A stretch of 33,122 nucleotides of DNA from a virus: IMG/VR virus record IMGVR_UViG_3300014819_000034, positions 1 through 33,122 of that record, one strand, 5' to 3'. Position 1 is the first letter of the stretch, and every line of letters starts with the position of its first letter. The position numbers and the translations under genes were made by a program. Of this stretch, positions 15,958 to 23,434 are shown piece by piece. Under the pieces are notes generated by a model. That model was not told the origin of the DNA, did no database searches, and saw nothing but the letters and a program-made list of their open reading frames with translations.

Positions 15958-16471
15958 CTTTCAACACTCCAATATAAGGCAAATTACGATATAATCCATT
16001 ATAATCCATGCCATATCCTATCACAAATTCATTATCAATATCAAAGGCTTTATAATCTGGAACAATATTAACGGATCTGTTTACTTGTTTATTGAGAAGT
16101 ACACAGGTTCTAACGGAGTGTGCTCCAGCTTGTTCCATTTCAGAAACCACTGTAGACAATGTTAATCCCGAATCTAAAATATCGTCTATGAGTAGAATGT
16201 CCTTATCTTTACAAAAATCGAGGTCTTTTACATTGTAACTAAGTTTTCCGGTGCTAGTTTTACCTTCATAACTAGTAACTTTAATAGAATAAAGATTGAC
16301 TGGAATCTTAATTTGCAATAAAAGATTGGCTGTAAAAACCAAACTGCCTTCTAATAAACAAACGACATTCAGATCTTTGTTTCTGTAATCATAAGAAATA
16401 GTAGTACCCAAACCCTTAATAACATTGCGAATGTCTGTTTGATTAATAAGGGTTTTAATATTTTTATCCAT
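15953..16471 (-). CDS. hypoxanthine/guanine phosphoribosyltransferase-like enzyme
   Basis: A 172-residue purine phosphoribosyltransferase. The PRPP-binding loop ILLIDDILDSGLTL (about residues 91-104) is intact. VCLLEGSLVFTANLL, the flexible-loop region TSYEGKTSTGK, and KAFDIDNEFVIGYGMDYNGLYRNLPYIGVL all match the HPRT family. It would salvage purine bases to nucleotides using PRPP. Full length for the family. It lies in the minus-strand nucleotide-metabolism group with dCMP deaminase. Confidence 0.93.
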   Translation of the reverse strand: MDKNIKTLINQTDIRNVIKGLGTTISYDYRNKDLNVVCLLEGSLVFTANLLLQIKIPVNLYSIKVTSYEGKTSTGKLSYNVKDLDFCKDKDILLIDDILDSGLTLSTVVSEMEQAGAHSVRTCVLLNKQVNRSVNIVPDYKAFDIDNEFVIGYGMDYNGLYRNLPYIGVLKG

Positions 16472-16501
16472 TCTTTATTATGAATTAGGATTATTAAAAA
16501 T

Positions 16502-16666
16502 CTATTGCATTCTTAAATCTTTTTTGCTTATTATAGTAGGAGCTGATTTTTTATCAGCTTTGACTTTATACAAATCTGCAGTAACTTCTATCACTAAAAC
16601 AATTTGACCAAATTTTAAAGTTGGGTGGTCTTTTATACAGACAACTCCTTGAGGATAGTTATTCAT
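16502..16666 (-). CDS. small hypothetical protein (54 residues)
   Basis: A compact ORF from the ATG at 16664-16666 to TAG at 16502-16504. The protein begins MNNYPQGVVCIKDHPTLKFG and continues with QIVLVIEVTADLYKVKA, a pattern of alternating beta-strand residues like a small SH3-type barrel. The ATG overlaps the stop of the upstream basic-protein gene (ATGAATAA), the arrangement used by other coupled pairs here, which supports it as real. The function is unknown. Confidence 0.6.
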   Translation of the reverse strand: MNNYPQGVVCIKDHPTLKFGQIVLVIEVTADLYKVKADKKSAPTIISKKDLRMQ

Positions 16667-16841
16667 TTAAAACAGATTCGATTAAATTGGAGAAATAATT
16701 AAATTTCTCATAAGTGTTAATGGCTATGGCAGCTCTTTGTTTTTGAGCCATTTTTTTAGAAAGTGGTTTTTTACTATAACATTTTCCAGAAGTTTTGCAA
16801 ACCTTATAACCCTTTCCTTTTTTTCTTATTTTGTATGGCAT
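16659..16841 (-). CDS. small, very basic phage protein
   Basis: A 60-residue protein starting at the ATG 16839-16841 with MPYKIRKKGKGYKVCKTSGKC. The motif PYKIRK..GYKVCK...KCYSKKPLSKKMAQKQRAAI is a recurring small domain in phage proteins, rich in Lys and with two Cys, likely nucleic-acid or virion associated. An upstream in-frame start would add a Tyr/Phe-rich extension reaching into the divergent promoter region and is unlikely. It overlaps the following 54-residue gene by 8 nt. Confidence 0.7.
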   Translation of the reverse strand: MPYKIRKKGKGYKVCKTSGKCYSKKPLSKKMAQKQRAAIAINTYEKFNYFSNLIESVLNE

Positions 16842-16901
16842 AGTTTTTGTTTCTATACTATATTTATAATAAAATAGACTAAATAGATACATTCTTATAG
16901 T

Positions 16902-19550
16902 ATGAATTTTAAAGAATTTTTTACCGAGGCTGGCAAAATCTTAACAAAACAAGGCATAGAATTGTCTCGTGTAAATAAACAAGACTTTTTAACAGCTAAA
17001 TCAATTCTGCAACCCATTCTTCAAAAAGCAGGTTTACATTCTTATTGGTCTGCTGGAGGCGCTGGTAGTTTTGACCCCGAACATCCATATGGCGGAGGAG
17101 GCAGAGAAGACTCTGGAGATATAGATATATTAATAGACCCCACTGAATTGGTTGAAAAGTTTCCAAAAGATATTAACGAATATCTAGGAGAACTCAAGCA
17201 ACAAGCCGGGCCTAAATACAAAAAACCTTCCGGAGACGAAAGTGAATTACGTTTAAAGGCCAGTAAATGGGAGTTGGCAAAATACATGTCTGAAAATGGT
17301 TATAAGACCGCCCCTGGTACTTTGACTTTGCAATATACAGTCAATGACAGAAGTCATTCTGTAGATTTAATTATGAGACCCAAATCAGCTTGGGAAATAC
17401 ATACACATGATTTTACTAAAGATTCTGCTATGAGGGGAGGAGATCTTTGGTTGAAGATTTATCCACTTTTAGCAAAACTAGCCAGTAAAACTATTTTTAT
17501 AGATCCTAAAACCAAAGAAGAAAAAGGCAATTTACAATTTAGTCCAGATAGAGGTTTAGTGGACCGAGATACTAATCAAGTAGTAGCAGATGATAAAAAC
17601 AAAATTGCCCAGATTTTATTAGGTTTAGATGCAACTGCTAGAGACTTAGCAAGTCTCACTGGTATTAAAAATAAATTAATAAACCAACCGGAAAAATGGA
17701 ATGCTATTAAAGAATTTTATCCCAATCCACAAGAAAGTTATTTCGCGGCTTCAAAAGTATTGTTGGAAGGCATCGAGCATCCGGAAGATAGTATTATCAA
17801 AGGAGGTGTTGCTGGAGCTGAAAAGACATTTAAAGAATTGGCTTCTTTAGTTAAGAATAGTGATACAGTTACTATTAAGTGGGATGGTTTTCCAGCTGTT
17901 ATTTTTGGTTGGAAGCAAAAACCAACAAAAACTAATCCAGAAGGCCAGTTTTTGTTTGTAGATAAACACATGTTTGATAAGATGGTTAAAGGTAAATTAG
18001 AATTTACTACCATAGAAGAATATGATAAATCAAGAGGAGCCACTAGACAAAGTCTTTGGGAGGCAGCTACAGTTATGGTACCGTCTCTAAGAAGATGTGT
18101 ACCCCAAAAAGAAGATGAGTATTTTTTCGGAGATTTAATGTGGTCCGGAATGCCTAAAACAGAAAGTGGATATTATTCCTTTGAACCTAATACTGTAAAA
18201 TACAGAGTTAAAATAGATTCTTCTATAGGTCATCGTATTTCCCGAAGTGTTGGTGGTATAGCTGTACACACTTTTGTGCCTGGAATGGGTGAGGAAGACA
18301 GGCCTCTAAGAGGTTTACAAGGCTTAAAACAAGATGAGGGAATAACATTTTTAGTTGGAGAGATTGAAGAAAAACCTAAAATAGCCTTATCTGAAAATAT
18401 ATTAAACTACACTAAAGGAGTTATACAACAACACAAGGCGGCAGTAGAAAGATTCCTGGAAGAGATAGCAGAAATGAAAGCTAAAAGTGTTATCTCAGCC
18501 ATGGGACCATTTATTACGTTTATGTTAAGTGAAAACAACTTAGCAGAAAATATAGTCCCAAGATTTTTAACATTTCTTAAAACCAAATTATCAGAAGGAG
18601 CTTCTTTAAAATTATTAGGAACCAATAAAGATGGTTGGCTGTATAAAGAAGGAGCGGCTGGGCTTCTAGGGGTGTGGTCTATATGGGCAGCTCTTACAGA
18701 TCTTAAAATTAATATTAAGAGGCAAATAGACTTGCAGCAATTTGGACTTCCTATCCAGGCTCGTATTGGAGAAGAAGATTCCCATGAAGGATATGTTTTT
18801 GGAGCTGGTAAAGATAAATTAAAGTTAATTGATCGCCTCGGTTTTAGCAGAGCCAACTTTGCAAAGAACGCCAACAATGAAGATGAGTTAGTAGCTAAGA
18901 GACAAATGACCCCAGCAGCATTTTGTTTTGGAAGAATGAATCCACCTACATTAGGCCATAGTGCTTTAATGAAGAAAACCATTCAAGAAGGTGGAAATAA
19001 TTCTTTTATATTTTTAAGTAATACTCAAAATTCTAAAAAAGATCCATTGAATCCAGAAACAAAAGCAGAATTTGTTAAGAAAATATATCCTGAGTATGCC
19101 TCTTATATGGTGGATGAAAAAGTTTTGAATCCCATTTACGCTGCAAATTATTTGTATAGAAAAGGATTTCGAAATATGATCTTTGTGGCTGGTTCTGATC
19201 GACTAGGTGACAATCCGGGAAGTCTTGAAAAAATATTAATTTCTTGGAATAGTGGACCAGTCCGTTCTAAAGACTTTAATACAGATCCGAAAGGTCGTGA
19301 ACAAGTTGCTTTGACTTTTGTAAGCAGCGGAGATCGAGATCCTGATGCCACAGAAGGTATAAGTGGTATCTCCGGTTCTTTAGCACGTAAAATGGCTTCA
19401 GAAAATAATGAACAAGGATTTCAACAAGCCACAGGAGTTTCTAATAATATAACTGTTGATGGAAAAACTTTATATCAAGCAACTAAAGAAGGAATGGGAT
19501 TGCCGTTGACGGAAGGTGTTGTATCTTTTAAAGAATTTTTTAAGGTATAA
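16902..19550 (+). CDS. large multidomain nucleotidyltransferase (pol-beta + ligase-like + cytidylyltransferase-like), putatively packaged
   Basis: An 882-residue protein with three apparent catalytic modules. (1) Pol-beta-type nucleotidyltransferase, residues about 45-160: GGAGS, GDIDILID (D73, D75) and VDLIM (D155). (2) Ligase/capping-type covalent nucleotidyltransferase: motif I TIKWDG (K326 to G329), HEGYVFG (628-634) and KLKLIDR (639-645) as motif IV and V candidates. (3) HIGH-type nucleotidyltransferase: CFGRMNPPTLGH (675-686) and GISGSLARK (822-830). Modules 2 and 3 together resemble large uncharacterised proteins of marine T4-like phages. The N-terminus MNFKEFFTEAGKI looks like a T4 capsid-targeting peptide and the C-terminus ends SFKEFFKV. 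Substrates are unknown; RNA or nucleotide-cofactor repair is one possibility. Confidence 0.85.
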   Translation: MNFKEFFTEAGKILTKQGIELSRVNKQDFLTAKSILQPILQKAGLHSYWSAGGAGSFDPEHPYGGGGREDSGDIDILIDPTELVEKFPKDINEYLGELKQQAGPKYKKPSGDESELRLKASKWELAKYMSENGYKTAPGTLTLQYTVNDRSHSVDLIMRPKSAWEIHTHDFTKDSAMRGGDLWLKIYPLLAKLASKTIFIDPKTKEEKGNLQFSPDRGLVDRDTNQVVADDKNKIAQILLGLDATARDLASLTGIKNKLINQPEKWNAIKEFYPNPQESYFAASKVLLEGIEHPEDSIIKGGVAGAEKTFKELASLVKNSDTVTIKWDGFPAVIFGWKQKPTKTNPEGQFLFVDKHMFDKMVKGKLEFTTIEEYDKSRGATRQSLWEAATVMVPSLRRCVPQKEDEYFFGDLMWSGMPKTESGYYSFEPNTVKYRVKIDSSIGHRISRSVGGIAVHTFVPGMGEEDRPLRGLQGLKQDEGITFLVGEIEEKPKIALSENILNYTKGVIQQHKAAVERFLEEIAEMKAKSVISAMGPFITFMLSENNLAENIVPRFLTFLKTKLSEGASLKLLGTNKDGWLYKEGAAGLLGVWSIWAALTDLKINIKRQIDLQQFGLPIQARIGEEDSHEGYVFGAGKDKLKLIDRLGFSRANFAKNANNEDELVAKRQMTPAAFCFGRMNPPTLGHSALMKKTIQEGGNNSFIFLSNTQNSKKDPLNPETKAEFVKKIYPEYASYMVDEKVLNPIYAANYLYRKGFRNMIFVAGSDRLGDNPGSLEKILISWNSGPVRSKDFNTDPKGREQVALTFVSSGDRDPDATEGISGISGSLARKMASENNEQGFQQATGVSNNITVDGKTLYQATKEGMGLPLTEGVVSFKEFFKV

Positions 19551-19877
19551 CTACATCTGATGGAAAAAAATGGCAGTAGCCATAAGTGGTTTTCCTTTCC
19601 GATTTTCAAAAAGAGGCTCTACCATATATCCCCCAGCTTCTTGAATATCAGCGATCATAGAAGTGCATTCATTTGCTAATTTAAAAATAGTATCTGGTTG
19701 TTTTGTAAGATAGCTACTATCTCCCCAAATGACTTCAACTTCTAAAAAATGTTCTGATACATAATAAGATCCCTTTATTCTGTCATAGATAATTGAAGAA
19801 GTTGCTCCAAAATTTTTCAAAAAATATTCTGTGTATTTTTCTATAATTTTAAATAAGACATGTTCAGTTATATCCAT
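19551..19877 (-). CDS. hypothetical protein
   Basis: A 108-residue protein, apparently a mixed alpha/beta fold (SYYVSEHFLEVEVIWGDSSY; GYMVEPLFENRKGKPLMATAIFF). I do not recognise it. Its TAG stop directly abuts the stop of the convergent 882-residue gene. It lies 3 nt downstream of the next minus-strand gene and probably belongs to the lysis-cassette transcript. Confidence 0.7.
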   Translation of the reverse strand: MDITEHVLFKIIEKYTEYFLKNFGATSSIIYDRIKGSYYVSEHFLEVEVIWGDSSYLTKQPDTIFKLANECTSMIADIQEAGGYMVEPLFENRKGKPLMATAIFFHQM

Positions 19878-19880
19878 ATC

Positions 19881-20078
19881 TTATTTTAATTTCTTTTCAA
19901 GTTCTATCAACTCTTTTATAGCATCTTCTACTGACAAAGATGTCACTAAACTTTTTTTTACAGGTTCTTCATATCCAACTCGTTTATCTTCATCTGAAAC
20001 TATATCAGACATTAAAGAAAAAACGTTATTGGATAAATTTTGAAAAAAAAGATCTCTTTCCTTTGTTACACCAAACAT
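19881..20078 (-). CDS. small hypothetical protein
   Basis: A 65-residue protein starting at the ATG 20076-20078 (MFGVTKERDLFFQN). A TTG start 15 nt upstream would overlap the endolysin stop and is less likely. It is charged and helical, ending VEDAIKELIELEKKLK. It lies just downstream of the endolysin gene on the same strand. The function is unknown. Confidence 0.65.
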   Translation of the reverse strand: MFGVTKERDLFFQNLSNNVFSLMSDIVSDEDKRVGYEEPVKKSLVTSLSVEDAIKELIELEKKLK

Positions 20079-20083
20079 AAAGA

Positions 20084-20695
20084 TTAAGCACAACTCTCAA
20101 TCAAATCTGCTTCAGCATCTCTCCGGCGCAATAAACCGTCTAACCCCTTGCCTTCCCATATGCGTTTCATCGATCTAAACTCTTGTGCTATTCTGGTATA
20201 ATTTTTAGAAGGAATTAACATTTTAATGACTCGCATTTCTCGGCGAGTATCTCCAGCTAAATTAGTGCCTCTATTAAAAACCAAAGACACAATAGCTCCA
20301 TAAGCATCTTCATGAAGATCTGTCAATCCAGGAAAAGTTCTTTCAGCAGCTTTCGAAAATTTAGTCCAAGTTAATTTATTAAAAATTTCCATTGCATGAT
20401 CCCAGGTAACCACTATGTTTGCTTTTCTTAAAATTAAAGTATACTCTTTGCCTCGAGCTCCAGTCTTTCCTGGGGCTTTTTGGATTAATTCAATTTGATC
20501 TTGTGGTAAAAAATTAAATAATTCTTCTAACTCTTTTGAAGTATAATAAGCAGTATCTATACCAATTCCTATAGTAGGTCCACTGGCTCCACCCGGCCAA
20601 GTAAATCTAGAAAGTTTTTTATTGTAATAAGATTGGCCTCCACCAACCTCATATTCTAGTAACAAATCTAAAGTGTTTTTGGATGGAGCATTCAT
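20084..20695 (-). CDS. endolysin, lysozyme-like (GH24/pesticin-type) muramidase
   Basis: A 203-residue protein with the lysozyme-fold pattern: catalytic Glu near the N-terminus (LLLEYEVGGG, E14 or E16), then GPTIGIGIDTAYYT (about residues 39-52) equivalent to the T4 lysozyme region with its active-site Thr, and later AIVSLVFNRGTNLAG, which corresponds to the conserved AL.s..fN.G segment. It would cleave peptidoglycan glycan strands. There is no signal peptide, so release through a holin is expected. Its ATG overlaps the TGA of the holin-like gene (ATGA). Confidence 0.88.
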   Translation of the reverse strand: MNAPSKNTLDLLLEYEVGGGQSYYNKKLSRFTWPGGASGPTIGIGIDTAYYTSKELEELFNFLPQDQIELIQKAPGKTGARGKEYTLILRKANIVVTWDHAMEIFNKLTWTKFSKAAERTFPGLTDLHEDAYGAIVSLVFNRGTNLAGDTRREMRVIKMLIPSKNYTRIAQEFRSMKRIWEGKGLDGLLRRRDAEADLIESCA

Positions 20696-21036
20696 ACCTT
20701 ATAATCATCCTCCTTTACATTATGTGTTAACTTCTCTTCTATTGTATGAATAGTTTGAGTAGATTCTGATTTAGTTTCCTGTTTAATATCTTGAGAAACA
20801 TTTTGAGATGTGGAACTAACCGAAAATAGCTTCATGGTTTCTGTTCCAGAGTAACCCAAGATGAATGCTCCGCTTAAAAAGGTTAGAAATGTCAGATAAC
20901 TATCTACTTTTTGTACATGTCCGGTGGCATCTAAAATTAAAACGATAAACATGCAGGCCATAAAAACAACTAACCACCGTTGTCTATTGCCTTCCATGAA
21001 TTTTTCTTTGCTGTGAAGATCTCTCTTTTTATCCAT
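20692..21036 (-). CDS. holin-like membrane protein
   Basis: A 114-residue protein with two predicted transmembrane segments (WLVVFMACMFIVLILDA, about residues 20-36; YLTFLTFLSGAFILGYSG, about 48-65), a basic N-terminus and a polar, charged C-terminal tail of about 45 residues. Overlap with the endolysin start (ATGA) and the adjacent spanin-like gene point to a holin or a related lysis regulator. Topology and position are the only evidence; it has no family motif that I recognise. Confidence 0.65.
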   Translation of the reverse strand: MDKKRDLHSKEKFMEGNRQRWLVVFMACMFIVLILDATGHVQKVDSYLTFLTFLSGAFILGYSGTETMKLFSVSSTSQNVSQDIKQETKSESTQTIHTIEEKLTHNVKEDDYKV

Positions 21037-21157
21037 ATTTTATAATTAGGGCAGTTAATACCCCTAATACAAAATAACATTTTCTCGGATGATATTGTTC
21101 AAGGTCACACAATACATCTAAAATATACAAAACAAAATCTGATAAAAAATGATACAT
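21029..21157 (-). CDS. small membrane protein in the lysis cassette (42 residues)
   Basis: A 42-residue ORF from ATG 21155-21157 to TAA 21029-21031. It begins MYHFLSDFVLYILDVL and ends CYFVLGVLTALIIKYG, giving a hydrophobic C-terminal segment long enough to span a membrane. It starts 3 nt after the spanin-like gene and its stop overlaps the holin-like start (ATGGATAA), exactly the packing seen in the rest of the cassette. It may be an antiholin or second holin; that is inference. Confidence 0.55.
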   Translation of the reverse strand: MYHFLSDFVLYILDVLCDLEQYHPRKCYFVLGVLTALIIKYG

Positions 21158-21160
21158 AAT

Positions 21161-21745
21161 TTAAAACGATATAGGAAGTATTTTTTTTACTTTAAAGAAA
21201 ATATAAAGACCTATTAAAAGAAATAATCCAGCTATAGTTATATTTCTTTTTAACAGAGTTAATTGTTTGTCTTTTAATTCTAAAACTAAATTATCATAAT
21301 CCTTTAATAATTGTGATTTGGCTTCTGTTTGGTCTCTTAATTGATCTTCTACTTCTTTTTTTTGATTTTTTAAATCAATTACCTCTTTTTGTACTTGAAC
21401 CACATTTTCTTTTATTTCTAAAAGTTTTTGATATTCAATTGAATCAACCACTATTACTTCCATTCCCTGCAAGTGTTTAGGAATAACTAAAATATTTTTA
21501 GATTTTTCAGTTGGATTTGATTTCGATTTTGATACAAGAGGCTGTATTTCTATCCTTTCTTTGGGAGGTACCACCAAAGTTATTACTGTTTTAGAATACT
21601 GGTCAGCCAAATCTATACGACCCTTGTCTATAGAATCGCTTGTAGCATATACAGCTCTAGATAATGGTTCGGAGTCTTTGGGAATATAACGAGTAGGAGC
21701 ACACGACATTAATATAAATGCCGTCAACAAAAAAATCCTCTTCAT
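21161..21745 (-). CDS. putative unimolecular spanin (lipoprotein with C-terminal transmembrane segment)
   Basis: A 194-residue protein. The N-terminal signal with lipobox FILMSC places a lipidated Cys at residue 15. The middle (about 100-160) is a strong coiled coil (EIKENVVQVQKEVIDLKNQ). The C-terminus has a transmembrane helix (about 169-187, ITIAGLFLLIGLYIFF) with a basic end. A lipoprotein end in the outer membrane joined to an inner-membrane anchor is the architecture of unimolecular spanins such as T1 gp11, which fuse the two membranes at lysis. Its place before holin-like and endolysin genes fits. This implies a Gram-negative host. A TGTAAGTA element lies 5 nt before the ATG. Confidence 0.7.
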   Translation of the reverse strand: MKRIFLLTAFILMSCAPTRYIPKDSEPLSRAVYATSDSIDKGRIDLADQYSKTVITLVVPPKERIEIQPLVSKSKSNPTEKSKNILVIPKHLQGMEVIVVDSIEYQKLLEIKENVVQVQKEVIDLKNQKKEVEDQLRDQTEAKSQLLKDYDNLVLELKDKQLTLLKRNITIAGLFLLIGLYIFFKVKKILPISF

Positions 21746-21750
21746 GCAAT

Positions 21751-21758
21751 TACTTACA
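21751..21758 (-). promoter_or_regulatory. late-promoter-like element TGTAAGTA of the lysis cassette
   Basis: TGTAAGTA on the minus strand, 5 nt upstream of the spanin-like gene; a weaker match than the others, but at the same distance. Confidence 0.4.
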
Positions 21759-21788
21759 CAAAGAGGATTCTAACTCTACTAGGAATGC

Positions 21789-21823
21789 TAACCCAAAAGA
21801 CGTTAGTATACCGAGTTGGGTTA
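21789..21823. repeat. inverted repeat between divergent genes
   Basis: TAACCCAA (21789-21796) and TTGGGTTA (21816-21823) form an 8-bp stem with a 19-nt loop between the spanin-like gene and the HNH endonuclease gene. No T-run follows, so it is not a typical terminator. It may mark the left border of the endonuclease insertion. Confidence 0.35.
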
Positions 21824-21848
21824 TTTAAATGGTTCAATGGTTTTTGAG

Positions 21849-21856
21849 CATAAATA
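21849..21856 (+). promoter_or_regulatory. late-promoter-like element CATAAATA
   Basis: CATAAATA lies 5 nt upstream of the ATG of the HNH endonuclease gene. Confidence 0.45.
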
Positions 21857-21861
21857 TTTAT

Positions 21862-22638
21862 ATGAAAATTAAAACTTCTAAATATTATTATAAAATATAT
21901 AAAAAATTTATAGAATCTCGGAAAAAAATAATAAGAGATGGTTATATAGAGTCTCATCATATAAAACCACGCTGCTTTGGCGGGGCTGATAAAGCAAATA
22001 ATCTTATAGCTCTAACTCCAAGAGAACATTTTTTTGCTCATTTACTTTTATATAAAGCATTTCCGACTAATAAAAAAATAATTTCAGCTTTAAGTGCCAT
22101 GGCTTATGGAAATAAAAGAAAATTAACCTCCAGGCAATATAATGCAATAAAAGAAGCCACTTCCAAAAAAATACCATCTCATCTAGAACTAATAAATTTA
22201 TATTTTAAACAAAATTTATCATATGCTAAAATAGCTAAAATTTATAATGTGTCAGATATGACAGTATGTAAATGGTTCAAACATTACAACATTACTCCCA
22301 AATCCTTAAACCAACTTAAACTAAAATCACCTAGTAAGAAAATGTTAATTGAAATTTGTTTAAAAAATAAAAATAATATCACTCTTGTAGCAAAGGAATT
22401 TAAAGTGAGTAGATCGACTGTTTATAAATGGTTGAAAGAAAATCAAATACCAATGATTCAAATTATAGGTAAAACAAAACCAATTCCATTAAAAACAGAA
22501 TTGGAAGAGCTTTATTTAAATAAAAATTTAAGTCTAAAAGACTTACATAAACATTATAAAGTGACTAAAAATTTAATAAGAAAATGGTTAAAAAATTTTA
22601 ATATAATCAAGCACAAACATTCTTGGAAAAATTTTTAA
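21862..22638 (+). CDS. HNH homing-type endonuclease with repeated helix-turn-helix modules
   Basis: A 258-residue protein. The N-terminal HNH nuclease is clear: YIESHHIKPRCFGG, then NNLIALTPREHFFAHLLL (about residues 27-65). The C-terminal half holds three helix-turn-helix units spaced about 50 residues apart: LSYAKIAKIYNVSDMTVCKWFKHY, ITLVAKEFKVSRSTVYKWLKEN and LSLKDLHKHYKVTKNLIRKWLKNF, which would bind a long DNA site. This is the layout of free-standing homing endonucleases in T4-like phages. It is markedly AT- and Lys-rich relative to neighbours, is alone on the plus strand between minus-strand genes, and its 3' end overlaps the next gene by 32 nt, consistent with recent insertion. Confidence 0.88.
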   Translation: MKIKTSKYYYKIYKKFIESRKKIIRDGYIESHHIKPRCFGGADKANNLIALTPREHFFAHLLLYKAFPTNKKIISALSAMAYGNKRKLTSRQYNAIKEATSKKIPSHLELINLYFKQNLSYAKIAKIYNVSDMTVCKWFKHYNITPKSLNQLKLKSPSKKMLIEICLKNKNNITLVAKEFKVSRSTVYKWLKENQIPMIQIIGKTKPIPLKTELEELYLNKNLSLKDLHKHYKVTKNLIRKWLKNFNIIKHKHSWKNF

Positions 22639-22864
22639 CAACACTTCGGGCTCCTTGAGCAACATAATATTTTTTATTTCTTTGCCAAGATTCATTCGTG
22701 TGAATTTCTATAAACCCGTTTGTTTTTTCTGTGTATACCATCACCCCACGAGGTTTGGATTTCTGCCCATTACCAGCTCGAGCACAGCAACTACATACTT
22801 TAGTGTCGGGCAAAATTTCTAAACGTTCAAATTCAATAGAAGATTGACAAGATAAGCAATTCAT
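22607..22864 (-). CDS. small zinc-finger protein
   Basis: An 85-residue protein with CLSC (residues 3-6) and CSCC (about 24-27), a likely zinc ribbon, followed by RGVMVYTEKTNGFIEIHTNES and NKKYYVAQGARSVVKNFSKNVCA. I do not recognise the family. Its last ten codons overlap the convergent HNH endonuclease gene, so the current C-terminus may have been reshaped by that insertion. It ends in TGA. Confidence 0.75.
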   Translation of the reverse strand: MNCLSCQSSIEFERLEILPDTKVCSCCARAGNGQKSKPRGVMVYTEKTNGFIEIHTNESWQRNKKYYVAQGARSVVKNFSKNVCA

Positions 22865-22878
22865 ATGGAACTATAGTA

Positions 22879-23397
22879 TTAAGAAATTGGGGGAAGATCA
22901 AGATCTTTACGATGAATAATATATCTTTTTCCTGAGGCCACGGTGGTTTCCATCTCTTTAATAATCCTAATAGCGTCCGCTTCCCTTCCGAGTTCTCGCA
23001 ATTCCTTAGCAAACTTCAAGGTTCGCTTGCGGCCAGTCAATTTGTATTTCTTTATTCGGCGATGATCTTCTCCGATCTTCCAACCATATTTTTCATAGAT
23101 CATTTCAGGAGTATATGGTTGTTCTTCTAGAGTCCATACCGCATGTCCTTCTTTATCATTATCATCCATCATGTAGTTGTTGCAGTAGACTTTTTGTCCT
23201 GTAACAACATTATACATATTAATGCGATACCTCCCAATGCCCAGGCGATTGTTACCGGTAGTTTGGAAGTGTGTCTTTTCTCTAAGAATGATGCGTTCTT
23301 GGGTTTCATTGTCGAATATATGTGATCCTGCTGGTGCTGAAATGGACATATCCTTGAAGATCTGTCCCTGATAGTTGGTCATTGCAATATAAGCCAT
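22879..23397 (-). CDS. hypothetical phage protein
   Basis: A 172-residue protein, start ATG 23395-23397. The N-terminal half appears beta-rich (GRYRINMYNVVTGQKVYCNNYMMDD) and the C-terminal half basic and helical (DHRRIKKYKLTGRKRTLKFAKELRELGREADAIRIIKEM). GC is slightly higher than in its neighbours. No motif allows a function. The start of the downstream gene lies 14 nt after its stop. Confidence 0.75.
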   Translation of the reverse strand: MAYIAMTNYQGQIFKDMSISAPAGSHIFDNETQERIILREKTHFQTTGNNRLGIGRYRINMYNVVTGQKVYCNNYMMDDNDKEGHAVWTLEEQPYTPEMIYEKYGWKIGEDHRRIKKYKLTGRKRTLKFAKELRELGREADAIRIIKEMETTVASGKRYIIHRKDLDLPPIS

Positions 23398-23434
23398 ATG
23401 CTTATTATTGTCTCAAAACTATTCCGGGAAAGCA

